Positions 1 through 12,266 of a stretch of 64,000 nucleotides of DNA are shown here, one piece after another. Positions within the stretch are counted from its first letter, which is position 1. Each line of letters opens with the position of its first letter. A model generated the notes under the pieces. The model did no database searches, was not told the DNA's origin, and worked only from the letters and a program-made list of their open reading frames with translations. The position numbers and the translations under genes are program-made. The DNA is from Macrotrachela quadricornifera (Eukaryota; Rotifera; Eurotatoria; Philodinida; Philodinidae), in contig JAJEKB010021128.1 in the NCBI GenBank assembly GCA_022393335.1, positions 1-64,000 of the forward strand, read 5' to 3'.

Positions 1-654
1 AAAAAAAAAACAAGTATATTTTGTGAGTTAATATATAGTATAATTGTTCAAAAATAAGCTCATTTTAATGAGTGACAAATCTGCATATGTCAAAGAAAAA
101 ACAGAATTCTTACAGGAAATATTATATACACTTAGAATGTTAGAAATCTACGTGTCAATATAGAATAATATAGTCAATAATCTTCCGTGTATCGTTTTCA
201 TACGAGACATGTCGGTTGGTTCAGAAGGTTTCAGACTATTAATCAAGTATATTACAAGTGTGATTGTTTTATCAAAAAATAAACAAGATTTAATAGATGT
301 TCAAATCAAAATAAATCAGGAAAATCATATTAGTCAAAGTATTACAGTGAAAATTTATTTTAAATTTCTCAAACATGTCTCACAAATAATTTTACAGCTA
401 TTTAAAAAAATTCTCTTAAAAAAGAGAAAAATAAGTTAGATACAACAATCCTAAAACATTTATAAAAGTCGGCGATTATCTTATAGTTTGATCATTAAAA
501 TTAGAAAATTTGATTTTTATGATTAATAAATAATTTTAATATTCACATTGTTTATCATTGAAAGATTATATTTTACAAGTGGAATTTCTTCTGTTGCTAG
601 ATTAATATTTCAATAATTGTCTCAGATTTCATTCAATTAAAACCAATGAATTTT
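1..654. other. AT-rich sequence, no gene seen
   Basis: No coding stretch with plausible splice sites, RNA gene or repeat boundary was recognised. The 76-codon open frame at 209-439 has low-complexity AT-driven composition and no recognisable motif. Confidence 0.4.
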
Positions 655-1028
655 CTATAAAACAATTAGCATAGATCCATGGCATCTACTGAGATCCTTG
701 ATTCTAGAAAGTTTTTTTTGCCATTGAAAAACCTGTTTATCAATCATGGTCACTGATCTGAGGCAGTGTGCCATTCTCTCTGTCTTATTAATCTTCGCAT
801 TGGCACTGCAATTGATTGTTATTTTTAACTTTTTTCTTTTTCTTCTTGACGAATTTATTCGTTTCTCCTTACACTTATCATTTCTTACTTTTAAAATCAA
901 GGAACTTGTTAGAATTCGCTTCGAACAACTCAACACTATCTCTTGAAATTCATGACAAATTCTAGAAGGTTCTTGAAAATCTCTCTTTGAACAGGTCTTA
1001 TTGTCTTCAACAACAGCAGAGAAAATAC
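655..1028 (-). CDS. Possible unrecognised exon or coding relic
   Basis: On the minus strand a continuous frame of about 124 codons runs from a possible splice acceptor near 1029 to a stop at 655. The translation is Lys/Arg-rich in the middle and Cys-containing at both ends, and it looks less compositionally biased than the surrounding DNA. No domain is recognised. No convincing first exon was found upstream. It may be a terminal exon, a transposon relic or chance. Confidence 0.22.
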
Positions 1029-1234
1029 TGATCTAAATCAATGTTATCTTTATGGTCAAATACATAAGTCACTTTTAAAATGAATAGTCTGATTACAATG
1101 AGGAGACGCAGCTTTCATCCAAAGAATTATTTTTAAAAAAGTCTTTTTAAAGATTATTCGATTACATAGAATATAAAAATGTTTTATATGGATTGATACA
1201 TACAGGATGAATATCTATTTTATTAAAATATTCA

Positions 1235-4200
1235 TTAATTAATAGTAACATCCATTTCAACACTGTCAAGAACCCACCATGAATTGTGATGTTTAAGATA
1301 AAACCAAAAAGTAACATTGTATATATGATTAGTAAGAACTGAAAATGATTGATATATGGACGAATCGTGAATATCGCAGGAAGTATAGTAACATTTCGTT
1401 GATGCATGACATCCACTTGTAGTTAAACCAAAACTTGATCCACAAAATCCTGCAGCTCCTGTTGACCATCCACTAAGTGATGAACTCTGTTCAAAATTTC
1501 CATTAGTAATCAATTCTGTTGATGATGAATCTTTAACAGATATATCATCTAAATACCAATCATAATTAACATTTGTTTCAAACGAAAATTTCAATGTCAC
1601 AGATGATGATTTTGTTGCATAATATGAATATTTACACTGTGTCCATGTATTAGCTGTTACACTGTTATCTTCAAAATGTCCTAAACTAGGATTTTGTGTT
1701 GTTGTTGCTATTAAACAAATATTATATTATATTTATATAAAATAGATATTTAACGCACTGGTGGTAGTTGTTGCTGTTGTCCTCGTAGATGATGTTGCTA
1801 AAATATTTTTAAATAGTATATATATTTATCTAATAAATACTTTAAATAAACAATATTTTAGATTTTTCATGATTTTCTCTTAGAAATTTTTTTAATAAGA
1901 CGAAATCGATAAGTTATATTTATTTATAATAAATACATACATGTACTCGTTGATGATGTACTACTGGTGCTTGTTGTTGATGTAGCTAAATAATTAAATA
2001 AAATCATTTTAGAAATATATAATCAATATTGTTTAATTCTATCATATATTTATTCTTGACTTTTTCACATTTCTATATGTTTATTGAATGATTTGTTTAT
2101 CAATAATATTATTAATAAAGCAACAAATCGAACGAGATTAAAATTTTGCAACATTATTTACAATAAATGTGAAAGAATATCACATTTTTAAAAAATAATT
2201 TGAAGTCTAATGAATCTTCTAGAGTAGAAAAATTATTATCTATTATAAATAAAACTCAAAAAAGTTTCTATTTACTTTAAACAATTGAATTTTCTAATAA
2301 AAAATTTTTTCCTTCTCCTATGTTCATGTAAAATAAACAAGTATTAAAAAGTTCTTGTTCCATTCAATTTGACATGTGAACGCTAGTTTGTGGAAAAGGA
2401 AGAATAGGAAGGATGTAGTGGTAAATTGGAGGACAAAATGAAGGAGATAGTTTTAATTGTAGGAAGGCCATGTGTATTAAATGTTAAGCGAACGAACTAG
2501 GACTTTGGAAGAATTTTACGATTGTATCTGACTGAACGACTTTTTTTTGAAATATTTCTGTAGATACAATGCAATGAACTTCTCCATTTATAAGTTTTTA
2601 CTTTTTTCTCTTAAAAAATATCAATTTTTTTTGATTATTTATTCTATATTTAATTAAAATATTTCTGCGATTTTCTATACATTTTAAGCAATTAGTAAAT
2701 CATTTTTTCTACCCCCTACCATGATTATATGGATTAAAATACATCTGTTTGTATAAAGTGACTCTTTTAATCGCATTTCATCGAAATATATTCTAAGATC
2801 GGTTTAAGAAAATTATAGAAGCAGACATAAAACTCTAATGGACTCTGATAAATCCAAAATATGATGTATTTTATCACAGTATCAACAGACAAAAAAATCG
2901 ACCATATCGCGTCAAACCATGATAAGATCTTTGATAATCCTAAATAATCTGAAAAAGTATCGAAATTCATAGATTGTGGATAAATGACGTATATAGAATA
3001 CAATGAAGGAGACAATTCAATATTCTCAACGATTTGGCAGAGAAAGACCTCAGGTCACTTAAGAAAAATAACAGATCTTACATTCTAACTGAATTTAATA
3101 GACTTATAAGAGCATTGAAATGTATTCCGATTATTACTATTGTATTTGTTAATATTCATCCGACCTCTGATGCGATAATATTTCTCAATTTTACTTTAAG
3201 CAAAAATACAAAGATTTAATGTGATTTGTTTAAAAATATAAATGTCGAATAGATTAGTATAACGGAAGCTAATAAAGAAAAACTGCGAAAGTCATGGAAG
3301 TTGAAAAAGAATTTACAACCTTTTTATTACACGAATTTTTCCATGAATGTTCTTAAATATAGAAAATTTTTACTATAACCTCATGGATTAGATTCCTATT
3401 TCATCTAAAATCCTCGCTTATGACGTGTCAATCATCTTCTCACCGAAATACCAGCCGAATACATTTTTTCAAACTAAAAAATATTCAATTTAGCTGCATG
3501 AAGAGAAATTTTTGTCAGAACATCATTAACCGCAAAAATTTTTAGCAATTAACATCAGAAATTTAGTGGTTTTGGCATGAAAACAACAAAAAGGAGGAGC
3601 ATTAACCAGCCAGCATTCAATATATATATGATTTAAATTTAATAAATTCTATTTAATTTACTTCGTGTTGTAGAAGTAGTAGAAGTTGTTGATGAACTGG
3701 TTGATGTACCTATATGAAATATATGTTTTATAATATGTAAAAAAATTATTTTAGAATAAATCACTTGTTGTACTAGTCGATGATGATGTTGATGTTGTTG
3801 AACTACTTGTACTAGTCGATGATGTTGTTGATGTTGTTGAACTAGTTGAACTGGTCGATGTTGATGCTAATTAATATTTATTATTATTATTATTTTTATA
3901 AATAAAATAATAATTAAAACAAACTTGTTGCAGTTGTACTTGTGCTTGTTGTTGCTGCTACAAAAATTCATATGTTAAAAATTCTTTTTTAGAAAAAATT
4001 TCCTTATTTACTTGTTGATGTCGTAGTTGTTGTTATATGAGCTATTCAAAATAATAATTAATTATATTTTTAAAAAAAGAAGATCAAATGAAGGAAATAA
4101 CAAACGTCTTGCAGTCAAAAGTACAATTGTTGCAATAATAGATCCCAATAAAATTAATGCAGTAGCGACAGTTATTGTGGTACACCATAGACGAAATGAT

Positions 4201-4662
4201 TTTTTACTATTATTAAACATAAATAAGTTTTATTAAATATTTATTAATATTATATTGAAAAGCTTGTTAAAAAAAATTCTTTATAATTATTATTGAATAT
4301 GACATTAATAGTAAAAAAAGAAATAGATTTAGTATTTGATAAAATGAAATAATAATATAAATACCTTTGAAACTTAAATTTTTTTAGTTTAAATTGATAT
4401 GAATATTGTTTTTGTTTTTCTTTAAAATTTGGTTGGATAAATGAAGGTGTTTGATGACTTATTTGACTGAGAGGTAACTGAAAATAATTGAATATTGAGA
4501 ATTTATTATTTTAATATAATTTTTGTATATTACACTATTTGCTAAATCTGGAATTGTAGATACACAATTAGTTTTAGTGTTAGAGAATATTTTCTTTAGT
4601 TGATATCGATTAAGACGACTTATCTTTGGACGATGCGAAGTTGGTTGAGTATGAGAGCTCAT
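1235..4662 (-). CDS. Type II membrane protein, Ser/Thr-rich stalk and C-terminal ectodomain (10 exons)
   Basis: Exons, in transcript order: 4662-4534, 4477-4365, 4206-4106, 4041-4012, 3957-3925, 3866-3765, 3709-3662, 1985-1941, 1797-1759 and 1707-1235. All introns are GT-AG and the sum is 371 codons (370 aa). The first 92 or so residues are a basic, Ser/Gln-rich cytosolic tail. One hydrophobic segment follows (CTTITVATALILLGSIIATI), with no signal peptide, so type II topology is likely. Six small exons then encode an almost pure Thr/Ser stalk, a probable mucin-type O-glycosylation site. The last exon gives a Cys-containing domain of about 155 residues rich in aromatic and Asn residues, resembling a beta-sandwich carbohydrate-binding module, though no family is assigned. 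The ATG at 4662 was chosen because the upstream in-frame start is GTG. Function is unknown; a cell-surface or cuticle role is inference. Confidence 0.75.
1986..3661 (-). other. Long intron of the stalk-protein gene
   Basis: This intron is about 1.7 kb while the gene's other introns are about 45-165 nt. It separates two stalk exons that remain in the same phase. An 80-codon minus-strand open frame at 2767-3015 lies inside but has no ATG start and no recognised motif. The size suggests an old insertion, but no terminal repeats or target duplication were seen. Confidence 0.55.
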
Positions 4663-4695
4663 TTTAACAAATGATTGTATGTTTTTCTTATTCAC

Positions 4696-6397
4696 TTGAC
4701 AAATTCATTTTTATATTAAAAATAGGATCAATATTGTTTATAGTCAAAAACAATGAATTCATATAACAAATGCTCTGTTTTTTTAAGGTTTCACCACGAA
4801 TAAACTCAAAAAATAATTTTTTCTTTATCAATATTGTACTTTCGAAATTTTAATCATATTATTTTAAATATATTTTCATATAATAACTCAAATATAATAA
4901 AATTTGAATATCTCTTAGACAAATATATTATTTCATTTAAAAGCTCTTTTATTACGAAATATTTCAAATGCTTCATTATCTAAATTTATTGTTCATATAG
5001 AGAAAAAAAATTTCTTTGAAAACATATTCATAGTTTAAAACACGAGACATCAGAAGAAAAAGAAAAGAAATCTAGAAAATGAAATATATATTGAATGAAT
5101 AAATTAAATTATACGAATTCAAGATTTATTTTTATTTATATAAAAATATATATTCGAATAAGCATTTCAAGGTTTCGGTTACGATCACAAACGAACTGTC
5201 GTTCGTACGTTTTGACCTTCTACTGTGGAAGCCAATTTCTTTCCTTCTATTGTGCTTCTATCTTTTTGTCCCTATACTTCATTTATTTTTCAACCTATTA
5301 TATATAGCAAGAAAGCCCGAAACACGCTGCACCTTCTGGTATATTTAGCTTGCATATTAAGTACAATTTAAAATACAACGTAAGACAAAGTAATCTTTTT
5401 TTTACTACATGAAATATACTGTCTGCTATGTCACACTGATATCCATTTGATAATATGCATTTTGTGTTCTTTTCTCTTTTTTTTCCCTTCATGTGATGGT
5501 ACTGTTGGTGTCCACAGATGTCATTAAGTGACGTTAGCTATATTATCTCTTTAATTCTTTGATGTTTTTTTTCTTCCTTTGATCTCTGTGATTATCCATT
5601 GATTATTGTTTTCTTGAGCATATAGTCTCTCTTGTTTTTCTTGGTTCTGATCTTTCTTTGTTTGGTTTATTTTTACAAAATAAAATAATTCATCTCTCAA
5701 CATCATTCTGCTTATTATTTATATATTACAAAATATAACTCAGGTAGGATCTATCATTTTCTCATGAGGACTACTAGTGCAGGCATCTGTTGTATATTTT
5801 CTCCGATATGGCCTACGTGTCTTTCATGTGGGATATAGTCTATCACATATCCTAGACATTGAGAGCCTCGCATTTCCTTGATTTTTTTTAAATAGAAGCA
5901 AGTAATACAAAACTAAGTATATAATTTGAAAAAACTGATGAAAAAACATGAAGAAGAAACATGCGTTTCCGGTGAATCTGATGATGAGAGTGTCTTTGCT
6001 CTATTTGAACTTTTTTTTAGAGAACAAGTGCAATTCAAAGTGTCTACATATAGAGTTGTAGACAATTCTATGAGCTAACCGAATATATAATTACTTTTCT
6101 CAAAATGTCAATTTATAGTAATGATATATTTTAAAAAAATACAGTGTCCAACAATTTTTTGTCAGACGGATATATTAGCAGGCATCATTTCTATAATATA
6201 GTCATCTGTTAATTATTCTAGACAACGATCAACAAACCGGTAGGATGAACATTACTTTTTTTACATAAATAATTTAGTTGATTATATTAGTATAAATAAA
6301 CAATACAAGCACATTACAATATCAAACAATTTTATTGTTTATCTAGTCAATCGATTTCATCTATTTATGTTACTACTGCTACCACTATATTTTGTCG
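4696..6397. other. Intergenic, no gene seen
   Basis: AT-rich DNA with pyrimidine-rich stretches around 5500-5700. Short open frames at 5095-5307 and 5298-5492 lack motifs and splice support. No RNA gene was recognised. Confidence 0.4.
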
Positions 6398-7261
6398 TCA
6401 GTTTATTCTTTTTATAATCGATATTTTAACAGGATCTGTAAATATAAATAAAGCAATTGTAATTGAAAGTAATGATATATAGACGAATGTAAAAGCAATA
6501 CGATAATGATATTTTGGTGGTTGACTAATAATTCCCATAACAACAAAAATCGTGTAAGGAATACCAAGTGTCATTAAAATAAATATAATAATAATTATTC
6601 GATGAAGCATTCGCAATTCTCTTTGTGCACGAGATAAAGTATTCGCTTGTACCATACGTCTACTCATCTGTTTAACATAGCGAACTAATTTAAAATAGAG
6701 AAACATAGTACAATTCATCGGTATTATAAAAACATAAAATATATCATATATCAATATAACAGTCAAACGAAATGGCAATTGACATATTTGATCATCAACA
6801 CTATATCTAATTGCATCGGTTAGTATATATGGACAAGTACCTGCCAAAGAACATATCCATGTAATAATAATAAGAAATAATTGAAATTTTGTTGATTGCC
6901 AAAATAAACGATTTGGATAAACAACTGTTATATATCGATAAATTGCTTGTAATAAATAAGAATAATATAATGCACACACACCAGTATAACTAATAAATGT
7001 TCGAAATTTACAAGGTGGATCTTCATATTGAATTTGTTTGAGATCATTGTGAAGTGAAATGATCATTTGCCATATTAAAGTCAATGTAAAGAACAGGGAA
7101 GCAAGGCATGAATTAGCGACAAGCATCATTGCAACTGTATGGCATGTTTTATCAAATATAACAATACCTAAAAATACTAAACTTAATATAACAGTCAAAA
7201 TAAGGCAAACAAGTAATGTAATATCCAGAGGAATAAACCATGGTTGATTAGTTATTGTCAT
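6398..7261 (-). CDS. Orphan rhodopsin-like G-protein-coupled receptor
   Basis: A single-exon 287-residue protein with seven hydrophobic segments, at roughly 11-36, 42-68, 88-113, 125-145, 166-192, 221-245 and 255-276. Family A features are visible: Cys84 before TM3 and Cys160 in the second extracellular loop (the usual disulfide pair), a YRY triplet at 108-110 in place of DRY, a Pro in TM6 (GIPY), and FTDPVK at the end of TM7 in place of NPxxY. N- and C-termini are very short, as in the large bdelloid families of FMRFamide-receptor-like orphans. It should signal from the plasma membrane through G proteins; the ligand is unknown. The reading frame is intact, so it is probably functional. Confidence 0.85.
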   Translation of the reverse strand: MTITNQPWFIPLDITLLVCLILTVILSLVFLGIVIFDKTCHTVAMMLVANSCLASLFFTLTLIWQMIISLHNDLKQIQYEDPPCKFRTFISYTGVCALYYSYLLQAIYRYITVVYPNRLFWQSTKFQLFLIIITWICSLAGTCPYILTDAIRYSVDDQICQLPFRLTVILIYDIFYVFIIPMNCTMFLYFKLVRYVKQMSRRMVQANTLSRAQRELRMLHRIIIIIFILMTLGIPYTIFVVMGIISQPPKYHYRIAFTFVYISLLSITIALFIFTDPVKISIIKRIN

Positions 7262-7969
7262 AGAAGTAGAATCTTTTGATAAAGAATATTAAACAGTTGT
7301 AGTATCCTTCTATCAAATGATTACAAATAAAAAGATAATATATATATGTATAGGGTATTATAAATTCTTTTTATAAGAGATGTTTTTTTGGAATGCACTC
7401 TTTAATATTTAGTAATTATCGAGCAAATCAGATGCAGTTGTGCTTGTTTGCATCAAAATTATTTTAGCTCGAAAAATCTTCATAAAACTAATAATTATCT
7501 TTTCTCTTAATGAACCATTGAAATATAGTCATGTTCAAAGGTCATCAAGTTTTATTTTATATATGTATATATATATATCTCAAAATCCATTAGTGTAGAA
7601 AAACAACGCTGTTTTTATTTCAAAAGAGAAAAATTATTATTAGATATTATTTCGTATTAGAATAATAAATCAACAACATCGAAGTATCAACAAAGTTGTA
7701 TTAACTTCAATTATTTCTATAATTGTATATTTATCTTAACAGTTGTTTTCATTAATAAAGACTTTAGTAAATAATTATCGATAGTGTATTCTTTGAATTT
7801 TTACGGTCATAAAACATTCGGAAGCTTATGAAAAGCGGAACGGATGCCGGAAGTTCATCAGTGATATACTGTCTTGATTATTTTGCTTCATTTTTTTCGT
7901 TTGATTACTTCATATGATTACGAACTGATCTATTTTCATGGAAAGACTTCATCATCAGAGTATCATACC
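7262..7969. other. Upstream region of the receptor gene, no gene seen
   Basis: AT-rich sequence with a short TA microsatellite near 7560-7580. No coding potential or RNA gene was recognised. Confidence 0.4.
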
Positions 7970-9060
7970 AGGTGTCCCAAAAGTAAGTGAAAACAGAATT
8001 TTTTTTTTATTTCTATATGATAGACCGTCGGTTATATCTCATATTTGTACTACATAGACTAGGTGATATAAGTAAAAGATGGAGCATATAAACGATATTT
8101 TGATATAGTGTAATTGATCTGAAAGTAGTCAAACACAGAATGACTAATAAGGAAAAAATTGATTAGCACATCGAACAAACAAAAAGACGTACAAACGTAT
8201 GCCTTTTTGTTCAATATATTTACCGTTCAAATCTTTACAAAGTCAAAGCCTCTCAGGTACTGATTAGTGTGTTTTTGACAAAACTTCACGAGTAAGCTTT
8301 GTGTTTGGGTGATTATGGCATCTTTTAGTGTTTGGAGATTTTGAAGCTTTGTCGTGTCTACATGGTCTTTGGTTATACTCTATACAAAGAAATCAATTGG
8401 TGTAAGATTCGGAAATCGTAGTAGTCAATCAATCCATCCACGTCGAGCAATCCACTGATGGTCTTATTTTTCACAGCGTAATAAACGTAGTTGTATTGAT
8501 TGACGCGACTATTCAATTGGAAAATGGCTTCATCGATCTAAACGATTCGATGAAACAAAGAAAAGTCATCAGTTAACAAGAGGAAGATGTCAACAAATTC
8601 ACAACATGTGCCATGATTGACTTCATTCAAAATATGCAGTAATTGAGGACGGCACAGCTGCCATCCCATCTCTTTCATCATTTGTTGACAGCTACTTTCC
8701 AACAGATTCAATTCCGAAGAACTTCTTCTTGTTGAAGTTCCAGAACTTTCTTTAAAAGCAGCACGAACACGCTCTCTGTTATTATCTACACTAACAGATG
8801 TAGGACGACCAGATCGAGGTTTAGCTTCGACATTTCCGATTTCGTCGAATTTTTATACAAATTCAAAATATTCTTTGATATCAGAGAAACTTGATCGAAA
8901 CGATTTTGAAATTGACGAGCAACTTTAGCTACATTTTAATAAATGACGTATCATTTAAAAATTTCAATTTTTCAAGTAACGAAAAATGAAAACTTTTACT
9001 CATGATGAAGAAAATGTGAAAAAAAATTTAAAGCGATTTAAACAACAGAAAATGTACAGA
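7970..9060 (-). mobile_element. Degenerate mariner-type DNA transposon
   Basis: The element contains the transposase relic described separately. A possible terminal motif, GGTGTCCCAAAAGTAAGTG, begins at 7971 downstream of the relic's stop. No matching inverted copy was found near 9060, so the outer limits are approximate and one terminus appears lost. Confidence 0.6.
8227..9003 (-). pseudogene. Broken mariner-family transposase
   Basis: The minus strand carries pieces of a mariner-type transposase in the expected order. From 9003 comes an N-terminal start (MSKSFHFS), then a helix-turn-helix region with the linker RPTSVSVDNNRERVRAAF. Next is a segment containing DEAIFQLNSRVN, corresponding to the first catalytic Asp region. 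Near the C-terminus is FPNLTPIDFF, matching the family's SPDLxPxDF motif with the last catalytic Asp. At least two in-frame stops and a frameshift separate these blocks, so no active enzyme can be made. The reading ends at the stop at 8227-8229. Confidence 0.8.
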
Positions 9061-9376
9061 TCACCAAAAAATAAATCAATCGACAAAAGAGATAATCACT
9101 ACTGTAGTAATGTCGTCTTCTAGATGTCACTCCTCGTACATATTAGTACTACAAGAGAACAAACAATAGAATGCATATTTTTTTTAACATATACTATATT
9201 TATATGCTTTTGGATCAACTACTACATCAAAATATCGTGCCTATGTTCATATAAAGAAAGTTAGCAGCGGATTCGAGTATTTTCCATGAATATTCGCTTC
9301 AGCGACTAAGCCACTTACACCTCAACGAGCTCTATCTAACGATAATAAAAGATCCCCAAAAAAAACTCATAGTACA

Positions 9377-9556
9377 ATAGAAGAAAATATCCATACTACG
9401 AAAAATCCATAAGACACATGACAGAAATGAAAAATACTTAAATATGAAGAACAGAAAAAAACGCCAAATGAAACAGAATATTACATATGAAATGTGTGTG
9501 AATAAGGTATGGAGTATAAAAATAGATATTCTAGTTTTTAACACACTATTTATAAT
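9377..9556. repeat. Dispersed repeat, copy 1
   Basis: About 180 bp that matches 14337-14546 in the same orientation with small indels. Shared blocks include CATACTACGAAAAATCC, CACATATGAAATGTGTGTGA and GTATAAAAATAGATATTCT. No coding capacity or terminal inverted repeats were seen. It is probably a non-autonomous mobile element fragment. Confidence 0.7.
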
Positions 9557-12266
9557 ATCATAAATTCTTTGTTTTATTGTCTAAGATACATCTATAGAAC
9601 TGAAAAGTAAACAAACAATTGATATTGTCTGATAATTAGTGTGCGTAGAATGTATCCTATTGATATCGCTCACTGATTGTTTTTTCAGAGCTATTGTCCG
9701 TAGGAAGAGTAGAAACAAACGTGGTAACGATAAAATAGTCATTTTTTTTTTGATCGATACCCGGGCTAACCCATCTCTGGTTGCGCTACTATTTTTCGGT
9801 GTTACAAGCAAAACCAAGCAAAGTTCAAAGAGTCGCACTTGATTCACTTGATAAATGAAAGAAAATGATCCTAGCAAGAGATCGATCTTGGAAATCCTAA
9901 TTGTTTTGGATGTTTATTGATATTTTAAACTTTCTTTATTTTGTCTTCTTATCTTCGGATTTTGTAGTATATGTACTTGCATATGAAATGTATCAGATGC
10001 CTTAGTCTACAAGGAAGTCTTATCAATGTTAGTGTTTTTGAATAAGTTCTACAATAAATATTTATATTAACAAAAATTTTCAATAAGGACCTTATTGAGA
10101 TGTCTTCCAACATTAGTTTTCAATACTACCATAAAAGAGCCAAAAAAATTACATTTTATTGACAAGATAATAGAGTTCAACATTATTCAATGACTGTATT
10201 CTCACAGTAAGCTTTTTAAATTTTATTCCAATCTTTTCTTTAGATGTGTTTAATAATGCAATATTCAATATTCTCTCATCTTTCCCTACTTTCAGGATTG
10301 AGCTAAGCGAGATTTATGGAGCCCATACGCTACTTGTTTTCGAATTAGTTTATCGATGTTATCGATTTTCATATTGAATCAAATCAAATAATTATAGATC
10401 ACTTAGACATATTGAATTTTTGATTTAATATATCTATATAAATCATTTAAATGAAAAAAAAATGAATATTCGTTGATTGTTGACATTTTCTAATATTTAT
10501 ATTAGAATGATAGAATTTTAATCAGAATTTGTGAGTTTTCTTCTTGAAGTTGTTGCATAAATTATCCCTTATATGGCTTTACTAGAACATATTCAGTCAT
10601 CATTCGGCCTGCTCTCAGTTGTTAAAACTAATCAGATTATTGTAACAATCAAAACACTTGATAGTGTCACATTTTGATAATCATCATAAACTTTAATTAT
10701 TTTCATTTGTGTAACTTTTGAAAATCTTTAGGATCGTTTTTCATTTCTTCCTACAATTATTTTACAAATGCGTTAAAAATTATGTCTATATCTATTATTT
10801 ATATGTCAAATTCAACTTTCATTTTTCGTTTTATAACGATAATAAACTCAAATTCTGTCCTAATAAAACAGTTTTTATTCTTATTAACAAATACAACATC
10901 TAATGTATAAATCCGTATTTCACTGTATACATTCATAGTAAAAATTTCTTATGTTATATTAATAGTCATCATTATTGTTTCTATTTTTAATGTAAACGAT
11001 CGTTAAAAGAAAATTTCTATTCGATTTCACCGACATAAGTATGACTTCTTCTTGTTACTAAGGTGTTGTTTGTATGCAAAAAAAAAGAACGAAAAAAAAA
11101 GGATCAAATTGCATTTATTTTTCTTTTTCGTTGTTTCAAGGTAAGGTTATGTCAACCAAGTTGAATTTTTTTCTGTAAGATTTGACAGTAACAATAGTGT
11201 ACACACTATTATGATCTGCAAACTTCAATTAAAAGTAATGCATTCCAAATATATCGAAAGAGTTGATAATACAACTTCACCGTAATCGTTTAATAGATGT
11301 CTTACAGATCCACATCGATTAAATGAATTAATTACATTCGTTTTGTTCTTGTTTTTTATAGAAGACAAGTCGATGACTAAATTTTTTCAAGTAGACGAGA
11401 TCTGATTATCGATTATTTTATTTACACAGGTAATATATATATTGACATTGACCTTAGAAAGTATTCAATGAAATAAATTGATACATGATCATATACAATA
11501 TTTAATTATTGATGACTGAATCCAATATCTATGAAGAGAACTGGTTATCAGTAGGTCAATTCCGTTCTTCTCAATCATTGATCTGTTACATATCTATCAT
11601 TTAGCAACAACGGATCAATAATTTACAGTAGCATTCGTGTTTTTCATTTATCTAGATTAATAAATCTAATTAGTAAATCTTGTAGGATTAGATAAAGTTC
11701 AACAGAATTCCTATAAAATATTATTAAATTCAATCAGTTTTTTATAAGATTTAATTAAATCATGTAGAAATATTATCAGAAACGAGTGACGTAGTTCCAT
11801 ACGGTTTCTTAACGTTAACAATTTGTACTGATCTGACTAGAAAACCTTAATGAGATCTCAATGTAGGAAACTAATAGAAGTCTAAAGTATAATATCATTA
11901 ATATTTGATAGAATACCATCGGTAGTGATTTACAGATTATATTCATAGGATCTCTTTTTTTTATCTGAATGATTAATTTTAAATATAACAAACAGAAGAT
12001 TTATCGAAAATCCACTAGTGATTCCGCTAGTCGAATTCCCATCGAATTTATTTATTTGTGAAGAGTAGATAATCAAATCAGTAAATCATCGAAAAGTAAT
12101 ATTTATGACTTTATTAGAAAAATTAACGAAATGAAATGAATATCGATATATCATAAAGTCAAAAAACTTTGTGAAATGACATGATTTCTTTTTTTTTTTG
12201 TAGATTCATTTTTTTTGAAATAATCATTAGATAATATACATAATTCATTGATAGAAAACTTATTTT
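9557..12266. other. Intergenic, no gene seen
   Basis: AT-rich sequence without convincing coding exons. A short block at about 9757-9783, read on the minus strand as CAGAGATGGGTTAGCCCGGG, resembles a hAT-type transposon terminus, but no partner terminus was found. The open frames at 9581-9877 and 10718-10903 show no motif. Confidence 0.4.

Noticed and set aside
746..946. Hydrophobic plus-strand open frame resembling a small membrane protein
   Set aside because: It is antisense to the more protein-like minus-strand frame at 655-1028; hydrophobicity follows from T-rich DNA.
5598..5900. Search for tRNA or other small RNA genes here and across the other gene-free stretches
   Set aside because: No segment with a convincing T-loop (GTTCGAATC) and matching acceptor stem was found by eye; a covariance-model scan would be decisive.
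9581..9877. 98-codon minus-strand open frame
   Set aside because: There is no motif or splice support, and part of it overlaps a transposon-terminus-like block.
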